From assembly GCA_965207495.1 (NCBI GenBank), contig OZ242287.1, positions 744,001 to 808,000 on the forward strand: a stretch of DNA of 64,000 bases, given 5' to 3'. The translations under genes and the position numbers were made by a program. The notes under the pieces were generated by a model that worked only from the letters and a program-made list of their open reading frames with translations, ran no database searches and was not told the DNA's origin. Source of the DNA: Bin5 sp965207495. GTDB lineage: Bacteria > Chloroflexota > Anaerolineae > Caldilineales > Caldilineaceae. Shown here one piece after another: positions 50,157 to 59,272 of this stretch; the stretch's first letter is position 1; each line of letters opens with the position of its first letter.

Positions 50157-50389
50157 TATGGCTAGTTGAGGGCCTGTCCCTCATACGCTGCCCATGATAG
50201 AGGTGAAATGTGTCACAAATATGTCAGAGCCGGACAAAAATTCAAATCGACAGAGAAGCTGCCCGGTCTGGTCCCGGCGATATCCATATATATATGCCGC
50301 AACGACTCACCCGCTACTGAATCGCAAACCCGCACGAGGCGACCGAAGTCTTCTCACTCCTCACTCCTCTTCTCTCTCCCCTTGCATTT
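50157..50389. other. 5' flank of lipoprotein copy 2
   Basis: The first 80 bases match the 5' flank of the other copy. The rest is AT-rich and then enters the repeat field. No gene. Confidence 0.5.
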
Positions 50390-50850
50390 GGGCGTCCGGG
50401 CCTTCGGCCCTCCCTTGTGCAGGGGCTGCGCCCCCGCAACGCCCCGCCCTTGCTAGCCACCGTGTGTATTCTTCCCCAGCATAATGTCTAGCCAACAGTG
50501 TCTCCTCCCCCACCTGCTGTCTCACCCCTCCCGCAGTTTCCCTGCATATCCCCCGAATTTCCCCCGTAGTTCCCCTGCAGTTCCGCGCCCCCGCAACGCC
50601 CCGCCCTTGCTAGCCAACGTATTCATTCTTCCCCAGCATAATGTCTAGCCAACAGTGTCTCCTCCCCCACCTGCTGTCTCACCCCCCCCGCAGTTTCCCT
50701 GCATTTCCCCCGAATTTCCCCCGTAGTTCCCCTGCAGTTCCGCGCCCCCGCAACGCCCCGCCCTTGCTAGCCAACGTATTCATTCTTCCCCAGCATAATG
50801 TCTAGCCAACAGTGTCTTCCACCCCACACGCTGTCTCAGCTCCTTAACCC
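50390..50850. repeat. 157-bp direct tandem repeats of the dispersed palindromic repeat
   Basis: The unit starts at 50428, 50585 and 50742, so the period is 157 bases, with about 2.6 copies that differ by only a few bases. Each has GCGCCCCCGCAACGCCCCGC, CATTCTTCCCCAGCATAATG, TCTAGCCAACAGTGTCTCC and CCCCCGTAGTTCCCCTGCAG. The first copy also has the GGGCCTTCGGCCC and GGGGCTGCGCCCC hairpins. No reading frame. Confidence 0.85.
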
Positions 50851-50957
50851 CCGCAGTTCCCCGTGGACAACAGGTGTATCCGTTGCAGTTGCAGTTCTCC
50901 GTGACCCTCTGTGGCCCTCCGTGGTTAACGGTGTTGACGTTGCAGTTCTCTAAAAAC

Positions 50958-52523
50958 GTAACTACTAAGCCTGGTTGTAGTCAGGGATAAAGGGTTGGCC
51001 AAGAAAGGCGTTGTGGATGGCATCAATTGCGTTGAAGCCATGTTTACGAGCAGTAGAGATATAGGAACGCAGTGCACAGAAGATGTGTGCCCCGTCTTCA
51101 GTGCGAAAGCAGCCGGATATCTTCTGTTGGACCTTGATCATGCGTACATCTCGTTCGACCAGGTTGTTGTCAAAAGGGATGCGGAAGTCATACATGAAGG
51201 CTAAGACGCCAGCCTTGTGTTTGTGCAAACGGTCAAGCAGGTTTTTGGGCGGCGACTGTTTGGGTCGGCCGATCGGTTTGCGTTTTGGCTTAGGCGGGGC
51301 AGGGTTGTCGGCAAAACCCTCGGCAATGAGCGCATCGTACTCGGCCTCGTAGTAGGCCAGACGGTCTGGCGGCAAGGTCGTGTGCCGTGTTGAGGTTGAT
51401 GCGACTTCGTCTTTGATGTCGCACAACAAGCGCTTCATCTTCTTGGCCCATGCCTGGTCGTACTGTTCGATGATGAAGTTGAGGTCGCGCAGGTGATGGA
51501 CGTTGCAGAGGCTATGCTGACAGTCGCTAAACTTGAAGTAGGAGCGCCAATAATCATGCAGAGCAACGCCTTTGAAATGGGGCAGGACGCCTCCGGCTCG
51601 CATGCCGATATGCCCGCGTTTGGCATGGACGTGGTACTGGGTCAGCCTTTCTGTGCTGGCCACGTGCAACCACTGCAACCGCTCTACGACACGCATGCCG
51701 CTCTCATCGAAATGGACGACAGGAGCAGCAATCAGTCGTTGGCGAATCTGGGCCAGACTCCCCTGTGTACGCTTGGCAAGTTGGCGAACAGCGGCGAGTA
51801 TCACCGGCTCCGAAGGTGCATCCCCGTAGAGCGCAGTCAGCAACTCTCTGATGCGGGCGAAAGGGATGAACTGTTGGCTGTAGAGGTAGCAGGCAAACGC
51901 CTTCAGACGCAGACCATACTGGGTCGGCTGCGTAACGTGAGAGGGAAACTCTCCCTTTACGCACGCACCACAACCAGGACACTGCTTGACTTCCGCCTGA
52001 TGTTCCGTTACTTCGATGCGGGCCGGCGGAACGTCGAACACCTGCCGTTTCTCTTGCCGCGTGACTGCTTCCGCTCTCAGATCTGTCTGGCAGTGCGGGC
52101 AATCCGCCAGCTCATGGACGATGACATGGTCCGGCTCCGCCACCTGCATCAAGGTGCGCCCTTTGTGCCCGCGTTGCCCCCCACGCGGCCGCTGCCCAGA
52201 GCGGCGCAGACTCTTGCGCCTGCCTTTCTTCGGACCATCGCTGCTCGGCGGCTTGCCGCTGTTGTGACTGTCTTTCGCCAGTTGATCCTGCAGCTTCTGG
52301 ATCAACGCCTGTTGTGTCGCAGTCTGTTCCTGCAGCACGCGGAGCATGGCCTGCTGCTCTGCCACTTGCTGACGCAAGGCACGATTCAACGCAAGGCTTT
52401 CCTGATATAGCTGCTCTAGTTGATCACGACTCGCGACCATGGATTCACTCATGCCATTTACTCTACTACAAACAACAAATTTTCGGCACTGCCTTCCTGA
52501 GACTAGGTAGGCTTAGTAGTTAC
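50958..52523 (-). mobile_element. IS66-family insertion sequence, 1566 bp, complete
   Basis: Ends carry a perfect 15-bp inverted repeat (GTAACTACTAAGCCT). The element is flanked by an exact 8-bp direct repeat CTAAAAAC (50950-50957 and 52524-52531), the normal IS66 target duplication. It encodes only the large transposase, with no tnpA/tnpB, like the single-ORF group of the family. Confidence 0.93.
50965..52452 (-). CDS. IS66-family transposase
   Basis: 495 residues. Order: N-terminal coiled coil (about 8-60), the HNSGKPPSSDGPKKGRR motif, a zinc-finger-like segment with CPHCQTDL and CPGCGACV, then the DDE core: HFDESGMRVV, HDYWRSYFKF and NNLVERDVRMIKVQQKISG, and the short C-terminal domain ending FIPDYNQA. 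All key residues are visible, so it is probably active. A broken copy of the same gene is at 48015. Confidence 0.93.
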   Translation of the reverse strand: MSESMVASRDQLEQLYQESLALNRALRQQVAEQQAMLRVLQEQTATQQALIQKLQDQLAKDSHNSGKPPSSDGPKKGRRKSLRRSGQRPRGGQRGHKGRTLMQVAEPDHVIVHELADCPHCQTDLRAEAVTRQEKRQVFDVPPARIEVTEHQAEVKQCPGCGACVKGEFPSHVTQPTQYGLRLKAFACYLYSQQFIPFARIRELLTALYGDAPSEPVILAAVRQLAKRTQGSLAQIRQRLIAAPVVHFDESGMRVVERLQWLHVASTERLTQYHVHAKRGHIGMRAGGVLPHFKGVALHDYWRSYFKFSDCQHSLCNVHHLRDLNFIIEQYDQAWAKKMKRLLCDIKDEVASTSTRHTTLPPDRLAYYEAEYDALIAEGFADNPAPPKPKRKPIGRPKQSPPKNLLDRLHKHKAGVLAFMYDFRIPFDNNLVERDVRMIKVQQKISGCFRTEDGAHIFCALRSYISTARKHGFNAIDAIHNAFLGQPFIPDYNQA

Positions 52524-52658
52524 CTAAAAACTAAAAACTGACTACTAAAAGCTGCAGTTCCGTCCAGCGCAACGTTTCGCTGGCGGTTGACATAATTCTG
52601 CGACAATTCATCGTTACCGTGTGCAGTATCGGAATCAGTTCACGCAAGGAGCGAAGAG

Positions 52659-53102
52659 ATGAGTCGGAAAGAGATGATGGCGAAGATGTTCGTGACTGTG
52701 CCGGTCAAGCGAGCGATACTGAGCGCGGCGATGGTCAACGGTTACCTGGGTCGCGCCGGACCTGGCAACGGCGGGGATTCTGACCCCGCCGCGGTGAACC
52801 GGGAGACTTCGCGAAAGAGCAGCGGTGAGCACCGAACCGGCGGCGAAGGCGACCGAACCGGCGGCGAGGTTGGGAGCGGCGCTGAAACCTTGGCGCTCGA
52901 CGAGAGTTCTGCTAGAGTTCGCGGCGAGACCGGCGCTGAGCACGATTTCGCCTGCCAGAGGCAGCCGGACAGGACCAGGAGGTTGCGAGAGTTGGATTGC
53001 GTAGAGCCTATCCGGCAACTGGGTGCGGTGTCGCAACGCGGCGCCGCACCCAGGGCCGTTTTCTTGGGGGGCAGCGATGCGCGGCATGGTGTTGATCGTT
53101 GA
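52659..53102 (+). pseudogene. Remnant of a G/E/S-linker lipoprotein gene
   Basis: From the ATG at 52659 (AGGAGCGAAGAG upstream) the frame gives 147 residues with a linker (SSGEHRTGGEGDRTGGE) and then ETLALDESSARVRGETGAEH, which looks like the start of the LALDE domain of the 30665/48600 lipoproteins gone out of register. No lipoprotein Cys and no intact domain. The end overlaps the response regulator start by 26 bases. It may be a small expressed protein, but decay is more likely. Its place before a two-component operon suggests that the intact ancestor was regulated by, or sensed with, that system. Confidence 0.4.
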
Positions 53103-53754
53103 AGACGATACGAGGATAGCGAACTGGGTCAAGGTGTATTTCGAGCGGGCCGGGTTCACTGCCGAAGTTACCCATGACGGTGAGTCCGGCCTCGAACTGG
53201 CGCGCAGTCTGCTACCGGACCTGATCATTCTCGATCTGATGCTTCCGCGCCTCGATGGCGTCGAGCTCTGCCGGATTCTGCGGCGAGAGTCGGACGTTCC
53301 GCTCATCATGCTGACGGCCCGCGAGGCGCAGGACGATCGGATCATTGGCCTGGAGAGCGGCGCCGACGATTACATCGTCAAGCCGTTTGCTCCCGAGGAG
53401 GTCATCGCGCGCGCCGATGCAGTGCTGCGCCGCGTCAAAGGCAGAGTCCAGCACGTCCTGACGCATAACAACATCACGCTCAACGAGACCACGCGCAGAG
53501 CAACCGTGGATGGAGAGCCGGTAATCCTGAGCCAGGCGCAGATCGATCTGCTCTCGGCATTCATGCGTCATCCGAACCAGGTTCTGACCCGCGATCAGCT
53601 GATCGAGCTGGCCTTTAACAACGATTTCGAAGGGTTCGACCGCGCGATTGACAACCAGATCGCGCGTCTGCGCAAGCAGATCGGCCAGGACCGCAACCGC
53701 CCGATCGAGACCGTTTACGGCGCCGGCTATAGGTTCGTGGTGGAGGAGTCGTGA
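53077..53754 (+). CDS. OmpR-family response regulator
   Basis: 225 residues from the ATG at 53077 (GGGGGGCAGCG upstream). Receiver (1-118) with VEDD at the acidic pocket, phospho-acceptor Asp53 in LIILDLMLPRLDG, Thr in MLTAREAQDD and Lys in YIVKPFAPEE. Winged helix (about 130-225) ending ETVYGAGYRFVVEES. Stop and kinase start overlap as TGATG, so the two are one operon. Expected to bind direct-repeat promoters after phosphorylation by the partner kinase. Confidence 0.93.
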   Translation: MRGMVLIVEDDTRIANWVKVYFERAGFTAEVTHDGESGLELARSLLPDLIILDLMLPRLDGVELCRILRRESDVPLIMLTAREAQDDRIIGLESGADDYIVKPFAPEEVIARADAVLRRVKGRVQHVLTHNNITLNETTRRATVDGEPVILSQAQIDLLSAFMRHPNQVLTRDQLIELAFNNDFEGFDRAIDNQIARLRKQIGQDRNRPIETVYGAGYRFVVEES

Positions 53755-55160
53755 TGTCGCTGCGCTGGCGAATCCTGGGTTCGAACGTTGCCGTCATCGT
53801 CCTTACCGTCCTGGTAAGCATTGGCGTAGTCTATTACGGGACGGAGTCCAGACTGGGCGTGTTTGTCGACCGCATCGGCGGCGAAGAGGCCACCCAGCTG
53901 GCGCGGGCCCTCAGCCGGGCCTATACCGACGCCGGCGGCTGGGATACGGTGGACAGGGCGCTGTCCGAGGCGGGATACAGCTACGGTGAAACCCCGCACG
54001 AGGAAGGGTCCGGAGAAGGCGGGGGCCAGAGCAACGAGGCTTTTCACAGAGACCCGGTGCGTGTCGTTGTCGTCAGCGTCGACGGCCGTGTAGTGAAGGA
54101 TAACCTGTCCGAGTTGACAACGGGAACAGCTGTGCCGGAGCTGGGCGGAAACCGGGAGACGGTGTTCGATCTGGATACCAACCGTCCCGTCGGCCATGTC
54201 TATGTAGATGTAAACGACAATTTTCTTTCAACAGAGTCGCACGGGTTCCTGAGTACGTTGCTGTATATCATCGCAGTTGGCGGCGCGCTGACGATCGGGG
54301 TTGCGGTCCTGCTGGCGGTCTGGCTGTCGAAACGGATTACCGCGCCGGTGACGGCGTTGACCGAGGCGACGCAGGCGATTGCGCAGGGGGACAGGACGCA
54401 GCTGACGGTCACCTCCGCCGATGAGCTGGGGCGGATGAGCGCAGCCTTCAACCGCATGAGCTCGACGCTCGAGACGCAGCGCGCGCTGCGCCGCCGGCTC
54501 ATCAACGACGTTTCGCATGAACTGAACACGCCCTTGAGCGTGATTCAGCTGGAAGCAACAGGGCTGCGCGACGGGCTTCAGACGCCTGAGGGCGCCTCCG
54601 ATCACATCATTCAGGAGGTGGAGAGGCTACGTGGTCTGGTCACCGACCTGAACTGGCTGGCCGAGACCGAACATGGTGAGTTGCAGCTTGCCTTTGAAGC
54701 ATGTTCGCTCTACGATCTGCTCGCCGCAGAGGTGGAGCGCTGGCAACCGCAAGCGCACGCGCAACAGGTCGCGTTGTCGCTTGAGTCGGATGCCGACCTG
54801 CCGGAGATGGCACTGGACCGGATGCGCATGAGTCAGGCGCTGGGAAACGTTCTCAACAACGCCATCCGATGTACCGAGGCGAACGGGCGCGTCATAGTCA
54901 GGGCGGAGTTGGAAGCCGACGGGGCGGCGGTTATTACTGTTGTCGACGACGGAATCGGCATCGATGAGAAAGACCTTCCTCACGTCTTCGACCGTTTCTA
55001 CCGTACCGACCAATCTCAACGTCACGGCATAGGCGGCACAGGGCTGGGACTGGCGATTGCGCGCACGGTGGTGGAAGCGCATGGGGGTACAGTTGCAGTC
55101 ACGAGCGACGGGGCCGGGAAGGGCGCCGCCGTGACATTCTGTCTTCCTCTGGACAGCTGA
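53754..55160 (+). CDS. Membrane sensor histidine kinase (BaeS/CpxA type)
   Basis: 468 residues from the ATG at 53754 (a GTG one codon earlier is also open). First helix about 10-30, extracytoplasmic sensor about 31-160 with an unusual acidic glycine insert (EEGSGEGGGQSNE), second helix about 162-185, HAMP (about 186-238), HisKA VSHELNTPLSV (His255), HATPase with NVLNNAIRC, DDGIGIDEKDL and GTGLGLAIART. Pairs with the regulator just upstream. The sensor insert resembles the linkers of the G/E/S lipoproteins, and a lipoprotein remnant lies upstream, so envelope monitoring is a reasonable guess. Confidence 0.92.
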   Translation: MSLRWRILGSNVAVIVLTVLVSIGVVYYGTESRLGVFVDRIGGEEATQLARALSRAYTDAGGWDTVDRALSEAGYSYGETPHEEGSGEGGGQSNEAFHRDPVRVVVVSVDGRVVKDNLSELTTGTAVPELGGNRETVFDLDTNRPVGHVYVDVNDNFLSTESHGFLSTLLYIIAVGGALTIGVAVLLAVWLSKRITAPVTALTEATQAIAQGDRTQLTVTSADELGRMSAAFNRMSSTLETQRALRRRLINDVSHELNTPLSVIQLEATGLRDGLQTPEGASDHIIQEVERLRGLVTDLNWLAETEHGELQLAFEACSLYDLLAAEVERWQPQAHAQQVALSLESDADLPEMALDRMRMSQALGNVLNNAIRCTEANGRVIVRAELEADGAAVITVVDDGIGIDEKDLPHVFDRFYRTDQSQRHGIGGTGLGLAIARTVVEAHGGTVAVTSDGAGKGAAVTFCLPLDS

Positions 55161-55199
55161 GGGGCTGAACGGCAGCGATAAGGGATCAGGAGGTAGAGA

Positions 55200-55750
55200 C
55201 CAGGCGAAGGCAGGGGCCGCGCCCCCGCAAGCCCCCCCTCTGTCTCACCACCGTTCTTATTCTTCCCCAGTAATACGACTAGCCGGAAATATGTCCAGCC
55301 AGCATTATCTGCTTCCCCCTTGCCGTCTCAACCCGCTAACCACCGACCGCCAACCGCAGAAGTTATTGACCACTGACCACTAACTTCTGCCCACTGCAGT
55401 TCCGGGCGGTCGGGCCTTCGGCCCTCCCTTGTGCAGGGGCTGCGCCCCCGCAACGCCCCGCCCTTGCTAACCACCGTGTTCATTCTTCCCCAGCATCGTG
55501 TCTAGCCAACAGTGTTTACCCCCCCCCACCCGCTGTCTCAACCCACTAACCCCTGCAGTTTCCCTGTAGTTTCCCCGCAGTTCCCCTGCAGTTCACAACG
55601 CCCCGCCCTTGCTAGCCACCGTGTTCATTCTTCCCCAGAATCGTGTCTAGCCGACAGTGTCTACCCCCCCACCCGCTATCTCAACCCACTAACCCCTGCA
55701 GTTTCCCTGTAGTTTCCCCGCAGTTCCCCTGCAGTTCACAACGCCCCGCA
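55200..55750. repeat. Second field of the dispersed palindromic repeat
   Basis: One diverged copy at 55215-55330, a full copy with both hairpins at 55405-55560, and two further tandem units with a period of about 141-147 bases (CAACGCCCCGCCCTTGCTAG, TTCATTCTTCCCCAG, CTGCAGTTTCCCTGTAGTTT) up to 55750. Also TGACCACTGACCAC units near 55365. No gene. Confidence 0.8.
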
Positions 55751-55907
55751 TGTATCCGAAACCGGTCCCGAATCCTCTGGACAGTACTGGCGGCCGCGTT
55801 GGATACTCAGTAGACGGTCTGCCGCATTCGCGCCCGCAGCCGAAGTACCTTTGTCAATACACACATCTGCCCATTCACACATCATTACCATCTGACAGGA
55901 GCCCCCC

Positions 55908-56465
55908 ATGTCAAGACAGAACCGCGAACGTCTGCACAGCATCGAAGAACGGCTCGACCGCCTGGAGGCGCACGTAGCCCCGCAACCTGCCCCCGCCGAC
56001 GGCGCGCTCGACCGCATCGAGCGCCAGCTTGCCCGCATTGAGCGCTACATCGCCGGCACGGACACGCCCCTCGACCGCGCCGAAGCGTCGATCGACGGCA
56101 TGCAGCGGCAGGGCGAACGCGACGACACCATGGCCGACATAAAGCGCGAGCGCCGCGACACCCTGGCCAGGCTTACCGCCGCCGCAAATAAGATCACCGA
56201 CCTGGCGTACGGCGACCCGGACGACGGCCGCAGCCAGGCGCTGCTGACCTGCACCGACGACCTTCTCTCCGACCTCAAAAGCGAGTTGGGTCTGTTTCGC
56301 GCCTACGTCGCCGGGCACCTGGGCAACGCCGACGACGCTCGCAACAAAGCGTTGCTGGCCCATACCGACGACCTCGTCTCCGACATCAAAGAAGAGCTGA
56401 AAGCGTTTCGCGCCGCCGTCGCCCGGCACCTCAGCGCCGCCGCCGGCGATCCCCCGCCGGCATAA
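55908..56465 (+). CDS. Coiled-coil protein with internal repeats
   Basis: 185 residues, ATG at 55908 after CAGGAGCCCCC. No signal peptide. Residues 1-85 are heptad-like (HSIEERLDRLEAHV, LDRIERQLARIERYI). From about 95 there are two copies of a unit, each with ALLTCTDDLLSDLKSELGLF or ALLAHTDDLVSDIKEELKAF followed by RAxVAxHL. Acidic and helical throughout. No family recognised; a structural or scaffolding role is possible. Confidence 0.7.
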   Translation: MSRQNRERLHSIEERLDRLEAHVAPQPAPADGALDRIERQLARIERYIAGTDTPLDRAEASIDGMQRQGERDDTMADIKRERRDTLARLTAAANKITDLAYGDPDDGRSQALLTCTDDLLSDLKSELGLFRAYVAGHLGNADDARNKALLAHTDDLVSDIKEELKAFRAAVARHLSAAAGDPPPA

Positions 56466-56602
56466 AGCAGCCCTGACCGCACGCCTGCCCTGCCCGGCCG
56501 GCTTGACGCCGCATCTCCATCCGATCGCCAATGCCAGCCCGGCCCAGCACGCCGCCGCGCCGCTAGCCGCCCCAAAAAACTGACGACGGACAACCCCGGC
56601 CG

Positions 56603-56827
56603 CTACCTGCGGTCCGGGTACAGCGTCGCCAGCCATTCGGTCGAATCCTCAAGGAAGACGACCGGGTTCTGCGGCACGCCGGCAAAGCATTCGGTCCACG
56701 ACTGCACATGGCCCTCGCGGTCATTGGCGTCGACAAACCAGTCGGGTGGAATCGTGCGGTAGCCGCGTTCGATGATAGAGGCGCCGGACAGGTGCAGGTC
56801 CAGCAGTTTCTCCGCAACTGTGTTCAT
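56603..56827 (-). CDS. Small hypothetical protein
   Basis: 74 residues from an ATG at 56827. It reads MNTVAEKLLDLHLSGASIIE, then PDWFVDANDREGHVQSWTEC and FLEDSTEWLATLYPDRR. Acidic, Trp-rich, no membrane segment. Its well mixed composition supports a real protein; no family recognised. Confidence 0.55.
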   Translation of the reverse strand: MNTVAEKLLDLHLSGASIIERGYRTIPPDWFVDANDREGHVQSWTECFAGVPQNPVVFLEDSTEWLATLYPDRR

Positions 56828-57252
56828 GTGTAACCCCAGTGATCAGTGGCCAGTGGTCAGTTAAGGTCGCCAGCCAGCCGGCTCGCGCTGTTCTGCCGTT
56901 GCTGTTCTCCGCGTCCCGCCGCGTGATGCCGCCGATCGGTTCAAGCTGTCGCCACTCGCAGCCGGACAGTCCCTTCAACGTGCTCGAAATGACCGTCCGC
57001 CGAAACCAGATCCGCGCCGCCCTCCACGTCCACCCAGGACAATAGGCGGATTCTGCAGAGAGCCCATTCCTGTATCCTATGTGCGACTGAGGGAGGCTAA
57101 GTCTGTTGGAACCAGCCTCCCATTTCATTCGTTTCAGGAAAAACCGGACCCTCAGGTTGCCGAGGCTCAGGAGTCCAAAGGGCAGGGCGCGCTTGGCTAT
57201 CGTCATTAGAGTACATGAGCCCATATCCACAACCACACGCCGGGATTGAACT
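56828..57252. other. Gene-free region
   Basis: Starts with GATCAGTGGCCAGTGGTCAG, the low-complexity unit also found next to the dispersed repeat. Several frames are open on both strands but none has protein-like start and composition together. Confidence 0.4.
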
Positions 57253-57489
57253 TTGACAGACGCCCTTTTCAGAAACACTGATTTGAGAGATGTCCCGGCC
57301 GGGCAAGAGCAAAAAATGGCCGATGAAATCGGCTCGCTGAGCGAGGAACGCGTTCTTAACACGCCTCCGGAGGAACTCTGTGATTACTTCGTGGAGAAGT
57401 ACAGGGTCGAACCACGCGTTATGGACGGGTCGGGAATCCAGGCCGACTTCGGCGGCACTCAGATCGACGTTAGCCAGAGTATCGAATAG
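57253..57489 (+). pseudogene. N-terminal fragment of an uncharacterised protein
   Basis: 78 residues from a TTG at 57253. Pattern DLRDVPAGQEQKMADEIGSL, then LNTPPEELCDYFVEKYRVEP and ADFGGTQIDVSQS. It resembles the start of larger conserved proteins seen on mobile DNA, whose N-terminus ends in a similar DVS motif (from memory, not checked). The frame stops right after this motif, so the main domain is missing. Confidence 0.4.
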
Positions 57490-57548
57490 GCTGTAATTGA
57501 CCAAAGTAGGCCCACCCGCGTGACCGGCGCTTAAGGGAGTACAAGGCT

Positions 57549-58376
57549 ATGCCATTTTTCAACAGTCGGCGCAAGAGGATATGGTTTGCGTCTCAACATA
57601 TGCCGTTGGGCGCGTTTTTCACACTTTGGAAACACGCTCTGAGACGTATTGGACTCCTATACGTCATCATCCTGCCGCTCTTGCTCGCCCCACAGGCGAG
57701 CGCGGCGTCCCGTCCCAACGAATTCTAAAGGACAGGGACGGCTTCTATCCCGCTTCAACCGGCCACAGACGACCAATATGTGCCGTTGCTAAATGCCGTC
57801 CAGGTCGCGGTCGGCGACTGGCATACTTGTGCATTGATAGACAACAGCGAGGCTGCCGCGTCCCTATCCGAAGCCACCAGTGACCCGGAGACGGCCGGCT
57901 ACGCCGTCAAGTGCTGGGGAGCGAACTGGTCAGGCCAGCTGGGAGACGGCACGCAGATGGACAGGAGCATCCCTGTGGATGTGGTGGGACTGTCCAGCGG
58001 GGTACAAGCGATCGCGGCTGGCGATTACCACACCTGCGCGCTGACCAACGCTGGCGGCGTCATGTGCTGGGGGAGCAACACCCACGGGCAGTTGGGGAAT
58101 GGCACAACGACAGTTGGGAGCACAGCCAATCCTATCCCGGTCGATGCAGTGGGTCTGAATAGCAGCGTATACGCAATCGCGGCTGGCGCCTCCCACACCT
58201 GCGCCATAACCAGCAGCGCGGAAGGGTCTGCTCGTCAGATTTCCGTCGGTGCGGAGCCTTTCGCGGGTGCCGTCAAGTGCTGGGGGCCCAACCGTTCCAA
58301 CCAACTCGGGGACAGAATGGGCGGTACCTCCCGTGTCGCGCCCGTAGACGTAATCGTTCCGCTGCCAATACCCTGA
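57549..58376 (+). pseudogene. Secreted RCC1-repeat protein gene with in-frame stop
   Basis: From the ATG at 57549 the frame gives a long signal peptide (about 55 residues, with GLLYVIILPLLLAPQASA), then TAA at 57726-57728, and continues in the same frame without shift into RCC1-type repeats: VQVAVGDWHTCAL, KCWGANWSGQLGDGT, VQAIAAGDYHTCAL, MCWGSNTHGQLGNGT, VYAIAAGASHTCAI, KCWGPNRSNQLGD. Three to four blades remain; a full propeller has seven, so it is also short. One base change would restore the link of signal peptide to repeats. Confidence 0.8.
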
Positions 58377-58949
58377 CACGGCCCCATAGATTCGATCATA
58401 ACGCCCAGCTGCCTGGAGATGGTGGTCCGCCCCGAGGTATACGTCATCCCAGTTTGCGCCTGGCATTATGCCAGAACACGGCGACCAGGGTACCAGCTGG
58501 GATGACCCAGACCAGAGCTATGACAGAATACAGGCTCATCCGTCTCTGAGTTTTTTGAGTGACTGAGGATCCATTTAAAACAAACTGTTCCACTCCTCTC
58601 GGCATTATCTGAGAGAGCGATGGCTGAACATTCCAAAAAATCGGTTTGGATTCCTCCGTCAAAACCCGGGCCGAGTCATCCTATTGGCGTGTTTCACTCT
58701 GCGCTGGAAAGATGCGAATTTGACCCATCTAAATCGACTGGGAACAGCTATACAGATTCGGTCCTCAGGATGTCGAGACAGTGTGGAATCATCTGGAAAA
58801 CCGGGAAGGATTACAGCGTTCACTGACTCCGTCTTGACGATCACAACCTCCTTCGTGACCATCTGGATTCTTCTGATGGCAGCAACTCCTATGTGCTGGA
58901 AATGTGGAACCCATACCAAAGATTGATTCCTCGAAAAAGGATAAGCCCT
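58377..58949. other. Region with only weak coding signal
   Basis: Apart from the small reverse frame listed at 58444, both plus-strand frames here (58620-58826 and 58684-58926) lack family matches and conflict with each other. A hydrophobic stretch TSFVTIWILLMAA at about 58845-58885 might be a remnant of a membrane segment. Confidence 0.4.
58444..58662 (-). CDS. Possible small membrane protein
   Basis: 72 residues from a TTG at 58662. The C-terminal third is one helix with a basic end (MSLYSVIALVWVIPAGTLVA then FWHNARRKLG). No clear ribosome site, so the start may be the internal Met before the helix, or this may be the end of a broken gene. Confidence 0.3.
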   Translation of the reverse strand: MTEESKPIFWNVQPSLSQIMPRGVEQFVLNGSSVTQKTQRRMSLYSVIALVWVIPAGTLVAVFWHNARRKLG

Positions 58950-59270
58950 ATGACCCTGATCTGGCAGAACATTGAGGCGAACCAAGTTAAGTTTTATGTG
59001 TTGCTTGTAGTGTCTGTCATCGTCTTCACCATCATTGGCGGTATTGCAAGCTATGCCCTGAACTCCATCTATTTCACCAAGACCGAGCCATACATCTACC
59101 CTTGTTCAAGCGCAAGGAGTAGAGAAACTTGCAGGTTAGATGCAGGAGAATTGGATCATGGTCACTCAGTCTTGTTCTATACTTGGCCAGTCGTGAACAC
59201 TACGCCTCTGCACTACGAGCCAACTAGGGCGTGTGTGCCTTCATTCCTTTATCACTCGGATGAGAAATAA
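58950..59270 (+). CDS. Small membrane-anchored Cys-containing protein
   Basis: 106 residues from the ATG at 58950 (AAAAAGGATAAG upstream). One helix (about 12-36, FYVLLVVSVIVFTIIGGIASY), then an outside part with three Cys (EPYIYPCSS, RETCRLD, TRACVPSFLY). The Cys spacing and flanking residues match the next gene, which starts two bases after its stop. A two-gene operon of paralogues; function unknown. Confidence 0.65.
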   Translation: MTLIWQNIEANQVKFYVLLVVSVIVFTIIGGIASYALNSIYFTKTEPYIYPCSSARSRETCRLDAGELDHGHSVLFYTWPVVNTTPLHYEPTRACVPSFLYHSDEK

Positions 59271-59272
59271 TT

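Noticed and set aside
56721..57362. 213-codon minus-strand frame
   Set aside because: Arg/Ser/Trp-rich composition, crosses the better supported 56603-56827 and 57253-57489 frames, and no family pattern.
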